Assembly (NCBI RefSeq): GCF_001039355.2
Contig: NW_019775504.1
Coordinates: forward strand, 177,999-199,709
DNA length: 21,711 nucleotides
From: Lingula anatina
Lineage: Eukaryota; Brachiopoda; Lingulata; Lingulida; Lingulidae
Reading direction: 5' to 3'
The notes below the pieces were generated by a model that saw only the letters and a program-made list of their open reading frames with translations, did no database searches and was not told the DNA's origin. The first letter of the stretch is position 1, and every line of letters starts with the position of its first letter. This document shows, one piece after another, positions 1-10,369 of the stretch. The position numbers and the translations under genes were made by a program.

Positions 1-492
1 TCAGTACAATGGTTTGTGGAGTTCCTCTCTCCTGTTTTCCCCAAATGTCTGATTTAGCATTGCATGGTTAATCTTATTGCATGTGTTTGCTGCATTATGA
101 GCTCTCAAAACTTAATTGGTTTCACAACTTATTATAATATCTATATTAACTTTTGCATGTGGCATTGAAGTTAGTGCTTCACTGCATGTGTTTATGTCTT
201 GAAACTGTTTTCTCTGAACCAGTGGTGTCACATTTATTCTCTTGTATTCTATATATACACAGTAGGTAAGATGTTGTCAGATATGAAGGAATTCAGCTTC
301 AAAACCATAGCAGCTTGGCTTTGAATGTTAATTATACATCATTACACATGTCCAGAGGTAGATTGAAAATGAAAAATGGTACTGGTGTCAGAATATCAAT
401 AATCAAGTCCTAATAATTATGAAATAATGAAAGCAAAGTAGAGGCAGATTTTGAAAAAGAGATTATATTTCTATTTAATTTCCCCATCTCAG
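1..492 (+). other. Intron upstream of first visible anillin exon
   Basis: AT-rich sequence without a recognisable exon. It ends in a clear acceptor (tccccatctcag, AG at 491-492) that opens the first visible anillin exon. The usual anillin N-terminus (initiator Met followed by a basic, coiled segment) is not seen here, so the 5' exon or exons lie before the window. I see no promoter. Confidence 0.6.
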
Positions 493-3400
493 GTTCAGAT
501 TGGTATAGATGGGAAGAAGAGGATCGCGCCTGCCCTACGCAAGGGTGGTATCCGCGAGGACGAGCCAACAGCCAAACCAGTCAACCAGCGCATGGCTAAC
601 TGGGAGAAGATCACGAGCCAGGAGGACGGCAAACGCCCGTCGGCCCAGTCAGCCCCCTACAAGGCCCCAGAACCCAAGAAAGCCCCCTTCAGCAGGCCCC
701 CTGTTCCAAAGTCCACCACCAATGCTAGCACTAAGACTGCCCCTGCCAACAGCAACCCTGGCAGGCCCCCTCTTCCTAGAGGTGTAGCCCCTGGCGGAGC
801 CCCAGTGAATGCGAGGCCAAGAGCCCCTGAGTCTAATGAGCCGGACCCCACTGACCGGTCAGTGATGTCCAGGATGGGGATGTGGGAAGACAGAGTCCGT
901 AGCACTGCCCAGAATGCTCCACCCCGTCCCAACCAGCCGTCCACTGCCCCCATGACCAGACCTGCATTGAAGCTGCCCCCGGGGTCTGTCCCCAAGGTCC
1001 CTGCGGCACCTGTCACCCCGGCTGCAGCTGTGGGATCCTCTCCTGCTAAGAGCAAGGACTCCCCAGTCAAATCTAAAGTGCCTGGAGTGAAGTCACCTGC
1101 CTTGTCACCTACCAAGGTAAGCCTCAATGGTGACATATGTTCATTGTGTTCTATAAAAGTGTCTAGTTTTCAGTCTTGTGTGCACATTTTGATTGATTTT
1201 TTTTCATTTTCATTTGCAGCTCCTCGATTGAACATTTCTTTCCACATTAATTTATTTATTATCTTTTAATATTATCATTTTCAAATAATTTATTTCATTA
1301 TTTATTTCTCTGTCACAAATCAGGCCAGTGCTCACATGCGCGCCATGCAGGAGAAGCTTATACAGAACATGAACAAAGGCTGGAAGGATAACGAGATAAC
1401 CGCCAAGGTCCTGGCAGAGCGCGAGGCGGAGATGAAGCAGCTGGAGAACCGCTGGAAGGACGGAATACCTTTGGAGAATGAAAATGAGACAAAGAAAGCG
1501 GAGCCTGTTGTGGTGCCACTCAAACAGGAGGTCAGTTGTTCACGTTGCTTCCTTTTTCTCTGAAATATAATTAATTTAAATAACTGCTGATCAAGTATTA
1601 AAAAATATACTGTAAGTTGTAAGCAAATCTGAGTCAATTTTTTTGTACAAGCATATTTGGTCTTTTTTCCATAAAATACATTTTGAAGATTTATAAATGA
1701 TTCCATTTGGTGTGATATGCCTTTCTCTGTTCCAGAACATCTGTACCTTGATATAAACATCAAAATCATTTCAGGAAATGTCATTGTTTCATATTACTTA
1801 GAAATGAAAACAATCTGTAATGAATAAATCAATATTAGCACCACAGTATAGGTATGAATAGATTTAGAAGTAGTGTTATAATATAATATTTCCCAGCAGG
1901 CCTCAGCACAACCTGTTCCAGCAACCAGGAAACCATCTGGATCAGGCAGTAGTGGCAGTAGCAGCAGTTCTAGCGAGACTGAAAGCAAAGGACCAGGTAT
2001 ATCCACTTTGCTTCCTTTCCTCTCCAGGTTTTTGTGGTTTTGTTTTGTTGCTTCATCCTTGCAGCTTTTTTCCCCAATATTGTCCAGAAAGGAGACCAAA
2101 GTGGATAAAAATTGGGTGCCAAGGTTGTATTGGGTTTTTACGTAGAAGCTTCTCGTATTGATTTTGAGAATCTTGATTTTGTGATCATGTGACAGGTAAA
2201 ACCGGTTCCCACACCTCAGCCAAGAGTGCAAGTGCCGAGCGCTCCAGCGCGGGCAATCCCTGGCAAACGGGAAGACGCTAGGGCTAAGCTCAGATCAGGT
2301 AGACTGGTGTGGCATAGATGGCAGGCTAACCAAGGCGGGCTTCAGTAGTTGCTTACCTTATTACTCCGTAGCAGCTTGTAGTATATTGTCTGTGTGTGTT
2401 GTCAGTGTTCATGTTTTGATGGCTTCAAAACTTGGTGTTTTGTAAAGTGTTATATACAGTCTGTAGCGTGGTGTCTTACACGTCTTACTTGGATGCCAGT
2501 TCTGTTAAGTTTAATGCTTCATTCATCAGAACTAGTGTTACCATTGTGACATTGTGCATGTTGTTTTGTCTCCTTGAGAAAGCTTAGTGGTAGCCAGTTT
2601 AACCTGCATGTGCTTTCTTTGTTTGTTCTTAAAGTGTGTATCTGAATAATCAGTTATATAGATATAATTGTGTCATGTGCAGTCAGGAGATTCTTCATAA
2701 TGTTCAGAGGAATTCAGATCTCTACATGTCCGGTTTATTATAGATTTTGCCCAAAATTCCAATTTATGCCAGTAAATTCTTTTGTTGTTAAACTCCTTTC
2801 TCCCCCACCCATTCTGTGTTACATGTTGTGACCTAACTTTTTACATTCTTTGTTTAAAATATGTCTTTCTTGGCAACACTATAAAAGTAAAGATGTCTAA
2901 GGCTAAATTTAGATTATTGTGGCTTTGTGTCAGTTTTAATATTGTAATTTGGCTTTAATAAATAATTTAGATTGAAATTTACTTGAAATGGAGTCATCTT
3001 ATTAAGCAAACCCTACTGAGTAATTGAGTTTTTTCTTCCCCTTTGTTCAGACTTTGAGGGCAAGTTAAATGCCATGGGGTTTGAAGTCCAAAGCACAGCT
3101 GACCTTCAGGGAAATAAGTCAAAGGTCGCGACCCTCACCTTGGCCCAGCAGCAGCAGCAGGCCAAGATGGCAGAAGCAAAACCACAGCCAAAAATCACTG
3201 TAACAGAGGAGAGTTATCAGAGAACTACCGTCAAAAACCAGAAGACAGCCCATGATTCTTTTGATGACAGTGAAGATGGGAGCGATGAATCCTTTGAAGC
3301 CACCATGAGCAAGTACTCCGCTGTGGCTGACCCCAATTATAATAGAGGTCAAGCTCAGACTAGTCGCCAGGCAACACGACAGGCATCAACTGCGTCTATG

Positions 3401-4516
3401 GCGAGCAGCCAAAGTGCCACCAGCGAGACCAGCAGTCAGTACAGTGAGAGGAGAGACAGAGGGGAGAGGAGCAGCGCAGATGACGAGTACGACAGCCAGA
3501 GTGACTATGACGACGAAGATGAGGAGGGTGAAGAGGGAATTGATGATCTTTTAGATGAAGCCATGGATGAGTCTGAGGACTCCATGCAGGATGAAAAGGT
3601 ATCATTTTTACTTCACCTTCTATGTGTTCTGATTGTCTTTGTTAATATGAATTAGCTTGGTGATTTTTTTTAAAATATAAATGTTAATTTATGAGTGTAT
3701 ATTTTTTATTCAGGTTTAATTTTCATTTTAATTGAGATTAAGTTGTCAACTTCTATATTCTGCTGGATAGATGTGTATCAAAACTTGGAGATATCAAGTT
3801 CTTACTATTTCCTTGGTATTTTCTATCCCAGGGTGCCCCACAGAGAAGACCTCCAAATGGAAAAACGGAGCGTTTGATGTCTCCCAAAGTGGCGTCGTGT
3901 GAGAGTTTGGTCAGCTCAGATGGAGAGAAGCCTCTGGTCCACACTGTCTCTTTTTACAGGTCCACCAGGTAAAATATTTTAATTTATTAGTTTGTTTACA
4001 AATTGTTATGATTTTTTATTATTATTATTTATTTATTTTATTTATTTATTTATTTTTTTAATAATTCCAATCATAACTAGTGTCCAGTAATTGTGTAGAT
4101 CTTTTGATAATGCTCTTTAGGTGATAATCAATCCTTTTAAGAATAATGATTATAAAACCAAAAGATCCTGAATTTTGTATGAAACGTTTCATTTTCCCTC
4201 TCTGCACCTTGTTCACCTCCAGGTACAGTAAGAATGGCCCAGCCCCCAAGATGACCATCGTCCGGCACACCTCTCACTCTCGGTCCACTGAGGAGGAGGA
4301 GGAAGAGGAAGATCTGCCCTATATGCCTGAGAGGTCCATCAAACAGAAGATACAGGTACGGATTGAGAAATCTCAGACTATTTGTTCATCTTGGTACTCT
4401 GTTTATTTGTATTCCATGGAGTTTCAGGAGGTGGAGAGTGAGGGGCATATGGCGATTTTTTTTTTATTGACGTTTATCGCTCTCTTGTTGAGCATTACTT
4501 TTGTCTGTTTGTTTGT

Positions 4517-4547
<31 letters not shown>

Positions 4548-4672
4548 TAAGAAGTAGATCATTGCTTTTATTATATAATTCCCTTAAGTTTCAGGACACT
4601 TTAGGCAGATGCTTAATGAAAAAATAAAATTGTTATACATTATTCTCTTTAATTTTCTGTTTGTTTGCTCAT

Positions 4673-4715
<43 letters not shown>

Positions 4716-5819
4716 TTCCCCCAGGAGCTCCAGGACCTGGTGAGTCAGGAGCAGAATGTGATCATGCAGACCAGCAATGCTCTGAACCAGTGTTGTGGTG
4801 GGGGCTCCAGCTTTGCAGGCTCCACAGAGGCTGTGGAGTGCAATCGACTGCTGCTCATGGCATGTAGGTACTCTCACAGTAACTGGATTTATTCTGATTG
4901 AGCATTTTTCGAGAGAAAAAAGTTTCAAGGAATCATTATTTAGTGATCATGAGAAAAAATATCCCATGCACACTATGATCTATTGTAAACTGCACTTAGG
5001 CTTAGTGTGCTGTATACAAGAAGTAGACTTTACTTTTATAAAAGAGTGAGGAATATACAGTGTTTCCATAGTCTGTTGACAGATATTGTAAGTCCAGGAA
5101 TAGCTTAAAAACTTGGGTGTTTATGACAAGCCCACTATTTCCTAATTTGTCTCTTCAGGTAAGAGACGCGAGGCTTACCTGGAGGAGATTCACCGGCTGA
5201 AGAACAGACACGCCAAACCCGACCAGAACAAGGGGAAGGGCTCCCTCACCATTAGCGACATCCGCCTGCCTCTCAAGAAGGACTTTGTGTCCAAGATAGG
5301 GTCCAAGGATGGTACGTTTTCAAGGGTCTTATTCAAAAAATGCACACACACACACACACACACCCCCTACCTATGCCAAAATGCTTTTCTCATGTTGTTA
5401 GCATATTCTCTGTTAAAGCTAGTCAATCATAAACATTTTGTGTATGTGGTCTGGCCATTTTTTATTACCCTCTTCAATAATTAAGTTCTGGTTTTACTTA
5501 TTTATTTATTTTTTCTGATAGATCTGGTAGATCTTTAAATGAATGAACAAAGAAAAGAAATGTTGTTAGATGTATCACAGAAAAAAATGGACTGTAAAAG
5601 AATGATTTTCTTAAAATTCCATTAAAAAATTATTTTCCAGACACTGCTGTCCACTACTTCCTGATCGTGCTGCGTAACGGTCCTCATGTGATAGTGACTC
5701 AGATGGTGTCCACTCATGACCCCATGGTCAGAGGAAGTCTGGACTTCCCGAACCTCATCAAACTGAACGACGTCAAGAGTGGGTTCAGATATAACCTGGA
5801 GGTGTATGGAATGGTTAGG

Positions 5820-5851
<32 letters not shown>

Positions 5852-6629
5852 CAATAAGTGGGTTTACATATATTACCTGGAGTTGTATGGAATGGTGAGG
5901 TTTATAATTTTTAAACATAAATTGTTTAAGGTTTGAGATATGTTTTGAAATAGATTTTGATCATTTCATGCTAATATTTGAATGCACAAAAAGTCACTTT
6001 TATTATAACACATCCATATTTATTTGTAATTCCAGACTGTGCGTCGTGATGTTCATATCCCAGCCAAAGATACACCTAAGAAGAAGGGTTTTACTCCTAA
6101 GAAGTTACTGGGATTCAAGGGAAAAGGACATTGTGAGTAAAAAAAAAAAAAAAAAAAAAAGCATTCTGCGTTAATGTTTCAGTATATTTCTACAAGAATA
6201 CAATTTCTGCCCAAAATATCATGTTTTTATTAACATTACTATTTAGTTCATTTCATTGTTTGATTTTATTGCATTTTATGCAAGAGAATTATGTTGGACT
6301 ATCTCTCATTGGTATAATCATATCATAGATAAACAAGGTATAAAAAAAAACAAAAAAACTTGATTTGAGAACCCTTTTCAAAACGTTTCTTTGTAATTAT
6401 TAGCGTCATTGCACAGTCCAGGAGGTCCCACAGCAGTGCGTTCCACGGCGTTCCAGCAGATTGCCCTTCTCCCCATCACCATGGACAGCCTGCACCAGTC
6501 ATCATTTGGTCTGGAGAAGGTGCCGTTCCTCTGCCCCCTACAGGGGACCATCCACCTCAAGTTACGCTGCATCATGGAGTCCAGGATAGAGGAGCATGGG
6601 TTCCTGGTGGGTTCTCTCTTTCTCTTTCT

Positions 6630-6666
<37 letters not shown>

Positions 6667-7817
6667 ACACACACATTCTCTCTCTCTCTCTCTCTTTTGA
6701 TTTGGCTAAAATTTTCTCAAAGTTTGTCAAAAAATTACCCAGATTATTACACAGTAAGAGCCTTTTCCTTGATACAATTTCTTTACTGCAGTATGTAAAA
6801 TTTTCAGACCATGTTTGAGGACGTGAGCGGGTTTGGAGCGTGGCACAGGCGTTGGTGTGTGCTGAAGGACAACAAACTAAAATACTGGAAATATCCAGAT
6901 GATGAGAAGATTAAGGTATGTGTAGGACCAGCCAGGTGGTCTTTTGGAAAAATTGGAATAAAATTTTTATTCTATCAAATTGATTTTTTTTTTAAATTAC
7001 AAGATTTTTTACAGCTATATCTGTGTAAAAATATATATGCCAACTTTTGAAAGGTAGATATTTTTCACTCACAGAATGACTGAATAAAACTTCAGTACAA
7101 GATTGAGACGGAAAAAAAAATGGATATCTTGTAATCCTGTATGCTAGAAAAAAGTGGAAAAGATATAAAAATATGTGTCTTTCCAAACAAGCCAGTGGTA
7201 TTCAGTGTCAGTGTATTTATTTCAGGAACCCATTGGTTCTATTGACCTGAAGCGTGTAATCACAGACGTGGTCGGTCTGGTCACCAGAGACGTGTGCGCG
7301 CGACCAAACACCTTCCAGCTTCTCATGGTGAAAGATCCCAGAGAGAACACGCAGACACTCACCACCAAGTACTACAACACAATTGCCACAGACTCGTAAG
7401 TTTTACTACTAAGAATAGATTCTGGGAACTACAATACAACTGCAACTGTGTTGTATGTTTTACTACTTTATACATCACGTCTCTTCATGGTTAAGTGTAT
7501 GTTGAAAGCCAAGTGATGTTCAGCTTAATTTTTTGAAATAATATTATATTTTATTTTTTAATTACTATATTCTTAATTACTTCAATAACTAATTATATAT
7601 ATATATATTTTTTTTTTTTTTCATTGATTATTTTATATATCAAAATCCCGTGTAATCTTGAACACCACTATCTTCACCTTTCAGTCACCTGCTATCTGCG
7701 GACACTAAAGAAGACAGACTGGTATGGTGCAATAAACTGAATGAGGCGCTCACAAACCTACGAACATGGCACGCTGACGCCCTCAAACCCATCAAGAAGA
7801 AAACATCCAACATTTAA
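493..7817 (+). CDS. anln: Anillin, 3' fifteen exons (N-terminus outside window)
   Basis: Anillin is the cytokinetic-ring scaffold linking RhoA, actin, myosin II, septins and membrane. Exons: 493-1116, 1324-1530, 1900(or 1907)-1996, 2196-2298, 3051-3598, 3832-3968, 4223-4355, 4725-4863, 5159-5311, 5641-5813, 6036-6132, 6404-6606, 6808-6915, 7226-7395, 7685-7817 (stop TAA). All junctions are GT-AG and phase-consistent except around exon 3. The chain gives about 1005 residues; human anillin is 1124. Visible in order: Pro/Ser-rich segment with RPPLPRG and repeated basic-Trp motifs ([24 protein letters not shown]); a (CAG)n-encoded Gln run; an acidic stretch ([19 protein letters not shown]); a poly-Glu run; AH region starting SIKQKIQELQDL; SPGG linker; PH domain with [16 protein letters not shown]. 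The last motif is nearly invariant in anillins and makes the call firm. Several donors have microsatellites a few bases downstream. Confidence 0.96.
1900..1996 (+). other. Anillin exon 3, reading frame ambiguous
   Basis: With the obvious acceptor at 1898-1899, phase 0 from exon 2 gives a Ser-rich linker ([19 protein letters not shown]) typical of anillin. That exon is 97 nt, so exon 4 is then read in a frame that stops at TAG (2279-2281). The frame that connects to exon 5 ([17 protein letters not shown]) needs phase 0 entering exon 4. Either an internal acceptor at 1905-1906 (start 1907, 90 nt, less linker-like protein) is used, or the exon is skipped, or the sequence carries a 1-nt indel. 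All three leave the rest of the gene unchanged. Confidence 0.6.
2299..3050 (+). other. Anillin intron 4, no further feature
   Basis: This 752-nt intron runs from donor gtagac at 2299 to acceptor ctttgttcag ending at 3050. It joins a phase-1 split codon giving S-D-F-E-G. I see no exon, repeat or element inside. Confidence 0.7.
4331..6606 (+). CDS. anln: Anillin AH (Rho-binding/C2-like) region, exons 7-12
   Basis: This part of the gene encodes the anillin homology region. It starts in exon 7 at [13 protein letters not shown] (across 4355/4725) with a predicted helical hairpin including NALNQCC and [16 protein letters not shown]. It continues with the beta-rich part: [33 protein letters not shown], a basic [11 protein letters not shown] stretch, [33 protein letters not shown]. 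Family knowledge: this region binds active RhoA and folds against a C2-like domain. Exon junctions fall at split codons C (4863/5159), D (5311/5641) and S (6132/6404). Confidence 0.9.
4508..4716 (+). repeat. Two (TTTA)n microsatellites before anillin exon 8
   Basis: (TTTA)n tracts lie at about 4514-4549 and 4671-4716. The second runs almost directly into the exon 8 acceptor (cccccag ending at 4724), so it replaces most of the normal polypyrimidine tract. Confidence 0.9.
5342..5362 (+). repeat. (CA)n microsatellite after anillin exon 9
   Basis: Dinucleotide CA run about 30 nt downstream of the exon 9 donor (gtacgt at 5312). Confidence 0.9.
5778..5900 (+). repeat. Duplicated 3' end and donor of anillin exon 10
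   Basis: The exon end plus donor at 5778-5819 recurs at 5857-5900 (copy 2 nt longer, about 80% identical by eye). An (ATT)n microsatellite lies between them. The first donor is atg|gttagg (5814), the second atg|gtgagg (5895), which fits the donor consensus better. The distance is 81 nt and the frame stays open (poly-Ile then [14 protein letters not shown]). Confidence 0.85.
6138..6160 (+). repeat. Poly(A) tract after anillin exon 11
   Basis: An uninterrupted A run starts inside the donor region gtgagta of exon 11 (GT at 6133). Confidence 0.9.
6611..6694 (+). repeat. (TC)n(CA)n(TC)n microsatellite after anillin exon 12
   Basis: A compound CT/CA/CT microsatellite starts a few bases after the exon 12 donor (gtgggt at 6607). 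Confidence 0.9.
6808..7817 (+). CDS. anln: Anillin PH domain, exons 13-15
   Basis: These exons encode the C-terminal pleckstrin-homology domain that binds phosphoinositides and septins in known anillins. Residues seen: [20 protein letters not shown], the conserved C-terminal PH helix area with the tryptophan in [14 protein letters not shown], and the family-typical tail [12 protein letters not shown]. Exon 14 ends at donor gtaagt (7396); exon 15 starts at 7685 through a split Ser codon. The stop TAA is at 7815-7817. Confidence 0.95.
7371..7467 (+). repeat. Duplicated 3' end and donor of anillin exon 14
   Basis: The 40 nt at 7371-7410, spanning the exon 14 donor (7396), recur without gaps at 7428-7467 with 32/40 identities counted by eye. 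The aligned copy keeps a GT (gtatgt, 7453). The donors are 57 nt apart. Here the distal donor would meet an in-frame TAA formed by gtaagt of the first donor, so it would truncate the PH domain. Confidence 0.75.
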
Positions 7818-7850
7818 GAAAAATATAACTTTGCATAATGACAATTAAAA

Positions 7851-7856
7851 AATAAA
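7851..7856 (+). promoter_or_regulatory. Anillin polyadenylation signal
   Basis: AATAAA lies 34 nt after the anillin stop codon. It is the first canonical signal and would give a very short 3' UTR. Confidence 0.6.
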
Positions 7857-8429
7857 CCCTGATGGTTGGCACTGTAGGGGGTTTTTGTAAGAATTGAGTT
7901 TTCATTCTTTGTGCCCTCTTCTTCATTTTCTAATCTCCAATCATGCCCCTCAAGCATACACATTTTGAAGACTTGAAGATGAAGTTGCTTTCACACATTG
8001 CGCTGAAACTTTGGGTGTGAGAAAATTCAAGTGGGCCAAAAAGAAAAAAGGACTTGAATAGTAATTGGTTTCTTTCCTTAGAGAAATATTTTATGAACGT
8101 AACTCATATATCATATCTATTTAAAAAGCTTAACCCTGAAGCTTAAGTCACATAAACTTGCCTCAGGTAATACTCCTATATCACTCGTACCTGAAATTTT
8201 TTTAGATCATTTTACCAGCATGTTAAAACAGTGAATGTTATCAAAGCATCATGCCATATGCTACCTATCATAGCTCTTGGTGAGGACAAGCATGTTGAGA
8301 TTTTATGTGTGTGGTTGTGAACATGAAAGAGGAAAATAGGACTGTAAGTGGATACTGATATTTATTTTTTCCTGATTATATAATCTCTATGAACCTCACA
8401 GACTATATATTATTATGCAGGAAAACTAT
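7857..8429. other. Intergenic, no gene seen
   Basis: AT-rich sequence after anillin. It may contain longer 3' UTR forms. I see no splice-bounded coding exon and no clear repeat. Confidence 0.5.
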
Positions 8430-9020
8430 TTACTTTGGATAGATCCGACCATTATTATTGTAATGGTTATTAGCATTGAAACGAAGATACATGAACTGAT
8501 AATTAGAATGATTATATCCCATAACATTAATTTGCCTGCTCTGGTGACAATAGTAATACTTCATTAGTATATATGACAATATAATACATATATCTGCCAA
8601 AATCATGACACATGGATTGTTCTTTGGTGTTTTGAATAACTTCTTAAACTGCTGAGATGTTGAGTTGTCACTAAAAATGACAAATAACTGGTAATTATCA
8701 GTGATGGTGTAGATATGTATGGAAAATAAAATGTAAATAGATAACCATGAACGTAGAATATGAAATGTGCGTTTTGTTATTTTGCTTCTTTTTTTTTTAT
8801 GATAAAAAATTAAAGATGCATACAAAGTCAATTTTTTGTCACAAAAACCAACCAAATGCCAACATATAGTTTCAAGTAGTATAACTAAGAGAATTACCAA
8901 AAGGCATTGTGTAATTTTACCCGAAAATGATGTTTGAACAGATTTTTCTGCTAGCATTCTATGCTTTATGTCAACGGGGCAGAAAAGTAGGTCACGAAAG
9001 TAGATTAAATTTCTGACCAA
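8430..9020 (-). CDS. Orphan 196-codon ORF, unknown
   Basis: A single uninterrupted ORF from ATG at 9020 to a stop at 8430. I do not recognise the protein. It is rich in I, Y, K and N, as expected from AT-rich DNA, with one hydrophobic segment that could span a membrane (QCLLVILLVILLETICWHL, about residues 38-56). No splice signals, promoter or polyadenylation context make it convincing. Its length is the only argument: stop-free runs this long should be rare at this base composition. It could be a lineage-specific gene, a mobile-element relic or chance. Confidence 0.15.
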   Translation of the reverse strand: MVRNLIYFRDLLFCPVDIKHRMLAEKSVQTSFSGKITQCLLVILLVILLETICWHLVGFCDKKLTLYASLIFYHKKKRSKITKRTFHILRSWLSIYILFSIHIYTITDNYQLFVIFSDNSTSQQFKKLFKTPKNNPCVMILADICIILSYILMKYYYCHQSRQINVMGYNHSNYQFMYLRFNANNHYNNNGRIYPK

Positions 9021-9289
9021 AAATTTAAAGAAAGGAGCAGTCTACAGATCTTTTATGGCTAATCGAGTGATCTATTCTGTTTATCCCTTGGGATGCCAAA
9101 TTTATTTGAGTCATATAAGAAACTAGTAGAAGTAGTTTACATGTGTTACTGGGAACCCACGCTCCACCAATTCTCGGTTCGTATGTACCTTTAAGTGAAA
9201 TGTTTATTAAACACATGAACATTGAAGTCCTAAGTCCATGACATATTTGAATGGCATTTATGGATAATTTTGTATCTGCAACCCTTCTA

Positions 9290-9360
9290 CAGAGGCATTG
9301 GCAACTACATTGACTGCTACATCATTGGTTGCTTCAACACATATTAGACTAGTAAACTGA
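9290..9360 (-). pseudogene. Decayed copy of the SDR terminal exon
   Basis: Read on the minus strand, this stretch encodes ICVEATNDVAVNVV, matching IYALKQPKDVAVNEVL in the last exon of the SDR gene at 11483-11626. At the DNA level 9303-9346 aligns to that exon with about 36 of 43 identical bases counted by eye. Flanking sequence does not keep the frame or the stop, and I find no other SDR exon nearby. It is most simply a remnant of an old tandem SDR duplication. Confidence 0.65.
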
Positions 9361-9637
9361 GCGAAAAATAAGGCCCACCCTAGGACTAATTGCAAAAAAA
9401 TTGAAACAATATTTTTTAGAAAGCTAAATAAAAAAATTGTAACATTAAAAATCTAAGAAGTGGAAAATGGTTTTTAAGGCAGTTTTTCCAAGATGGCTGC
9501 CATTATATTAAGTCACTATAGCTAAAGGGAGTCTTTATATTTTGGGAGTATTTTTGCTGGAACAAATGGGGTTAAGACCTTGAAATATATCCAGACTTAG
9601 AGACAAAGAACTTTTTATTGAAAAGAAAAGCTTATTC

Positions 9638-10190
9638 AATAGGAATTATTCACCAATGGCTTGGGGTCAAAGGTCATTTGTACAGATTTTTACCTGAAAT
9701 GTTGACTAAAAGTTTGCAATAAATGCTTTTAAAGATTGGTTATTGACATTTTTGGTGTTAATTACAATTATCACATCACTCACAACGATTCTCTGAAGTT
9801 TGGCTGAAAAATATGTATTTTTAGGAGAAATATAAGACAAATTGTGAAAAATCATATGAATGAAAATTATGTATAAGTGGATAGGGTAAGTATTAAATAT
9901 TGACTTCTTTTCATTTAATAGGATTTGTTCACCAAGGGTCACTGGCTTGGGTCAAAGGTCAGGAAACGGCCATTTGAACTTTTAAAGAAAGGCAATTGAT
10001 TTTTTTTTTTTTTTTTTTTTTTGGTGTTACCTATAATCATTATATCATTCACAACAACTCTATGAGGTTTAGCTGCAAAATATGGCTCTTTAGGCGAAAT
10101 CTGAGTCCAAGTGTGAAAATCAGACAGATAAGGATTCTGAGTAAGTGGACAGGATAGGCCTTCTTTTCATTCTGGGAACAAATATTTATA
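9638..10190. repeat. Diverged tandem duplication, about 280 bp per unit
   Basis: Unit 1 spans about 9638-9917 and unit 2 about 9918-10190. Shared landmarks in the same order: ttattcaccaatggcttggg / ttgttcaccaaggg..cttggg; gtcaaaggtca; ttttggtgtta / tttggtgttac; atcactcacaacgattct / attcacaacaactct; aagtggataggg / aagtggacagga; cttcttttcatt. Unit 2 carries a poly-T insertion (9999-10022). The origin is unknown. Confidence 0.8.
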
Positions 10191-10369
10191 TGCTAATATC
10201 ATAAATGTGTAATATATGGAAAACACTTGTTATTTTGTATTATTTATTATATCCATCTATGCACCTGTTCAAAGCATTTTCCAATATGGCCATCAGCAAG
10301 AGTATTTATAAATTTAAAAAAATTCCAAACAGTGTCTCCAGTAACTAGAAAAGCACTCTGAGAGCTCAG

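Noticed and set aside
657-1136. 159-codon antisense ORF opposite the first anillin exon
   Set aside because: Shadow of a GC-rich, Pro/Ser-rich coding exon; its protein is compositionally a mirror of that exon.
2000-2107. Inverted repeat in anillin intron 3 (tatccactttg / caaagtggata)
   Set aside because: Eleven base pairs, with only loose similarity beyond; could be chance in a pyrimidine-rich intron.
1332-2231. Two antisense ORFs across anillin exons 2-4
   Set aside because: They cross exon-intron borders of the sense gene and show no recognisable domain.
4356-4431. Fourth donor duplication at anillin exon 7 (spacing 75 nt, frame open)
   Set aside because: Only about 10 of 14 bases match around the second GT (gaggtggag), which is too weak to claim.
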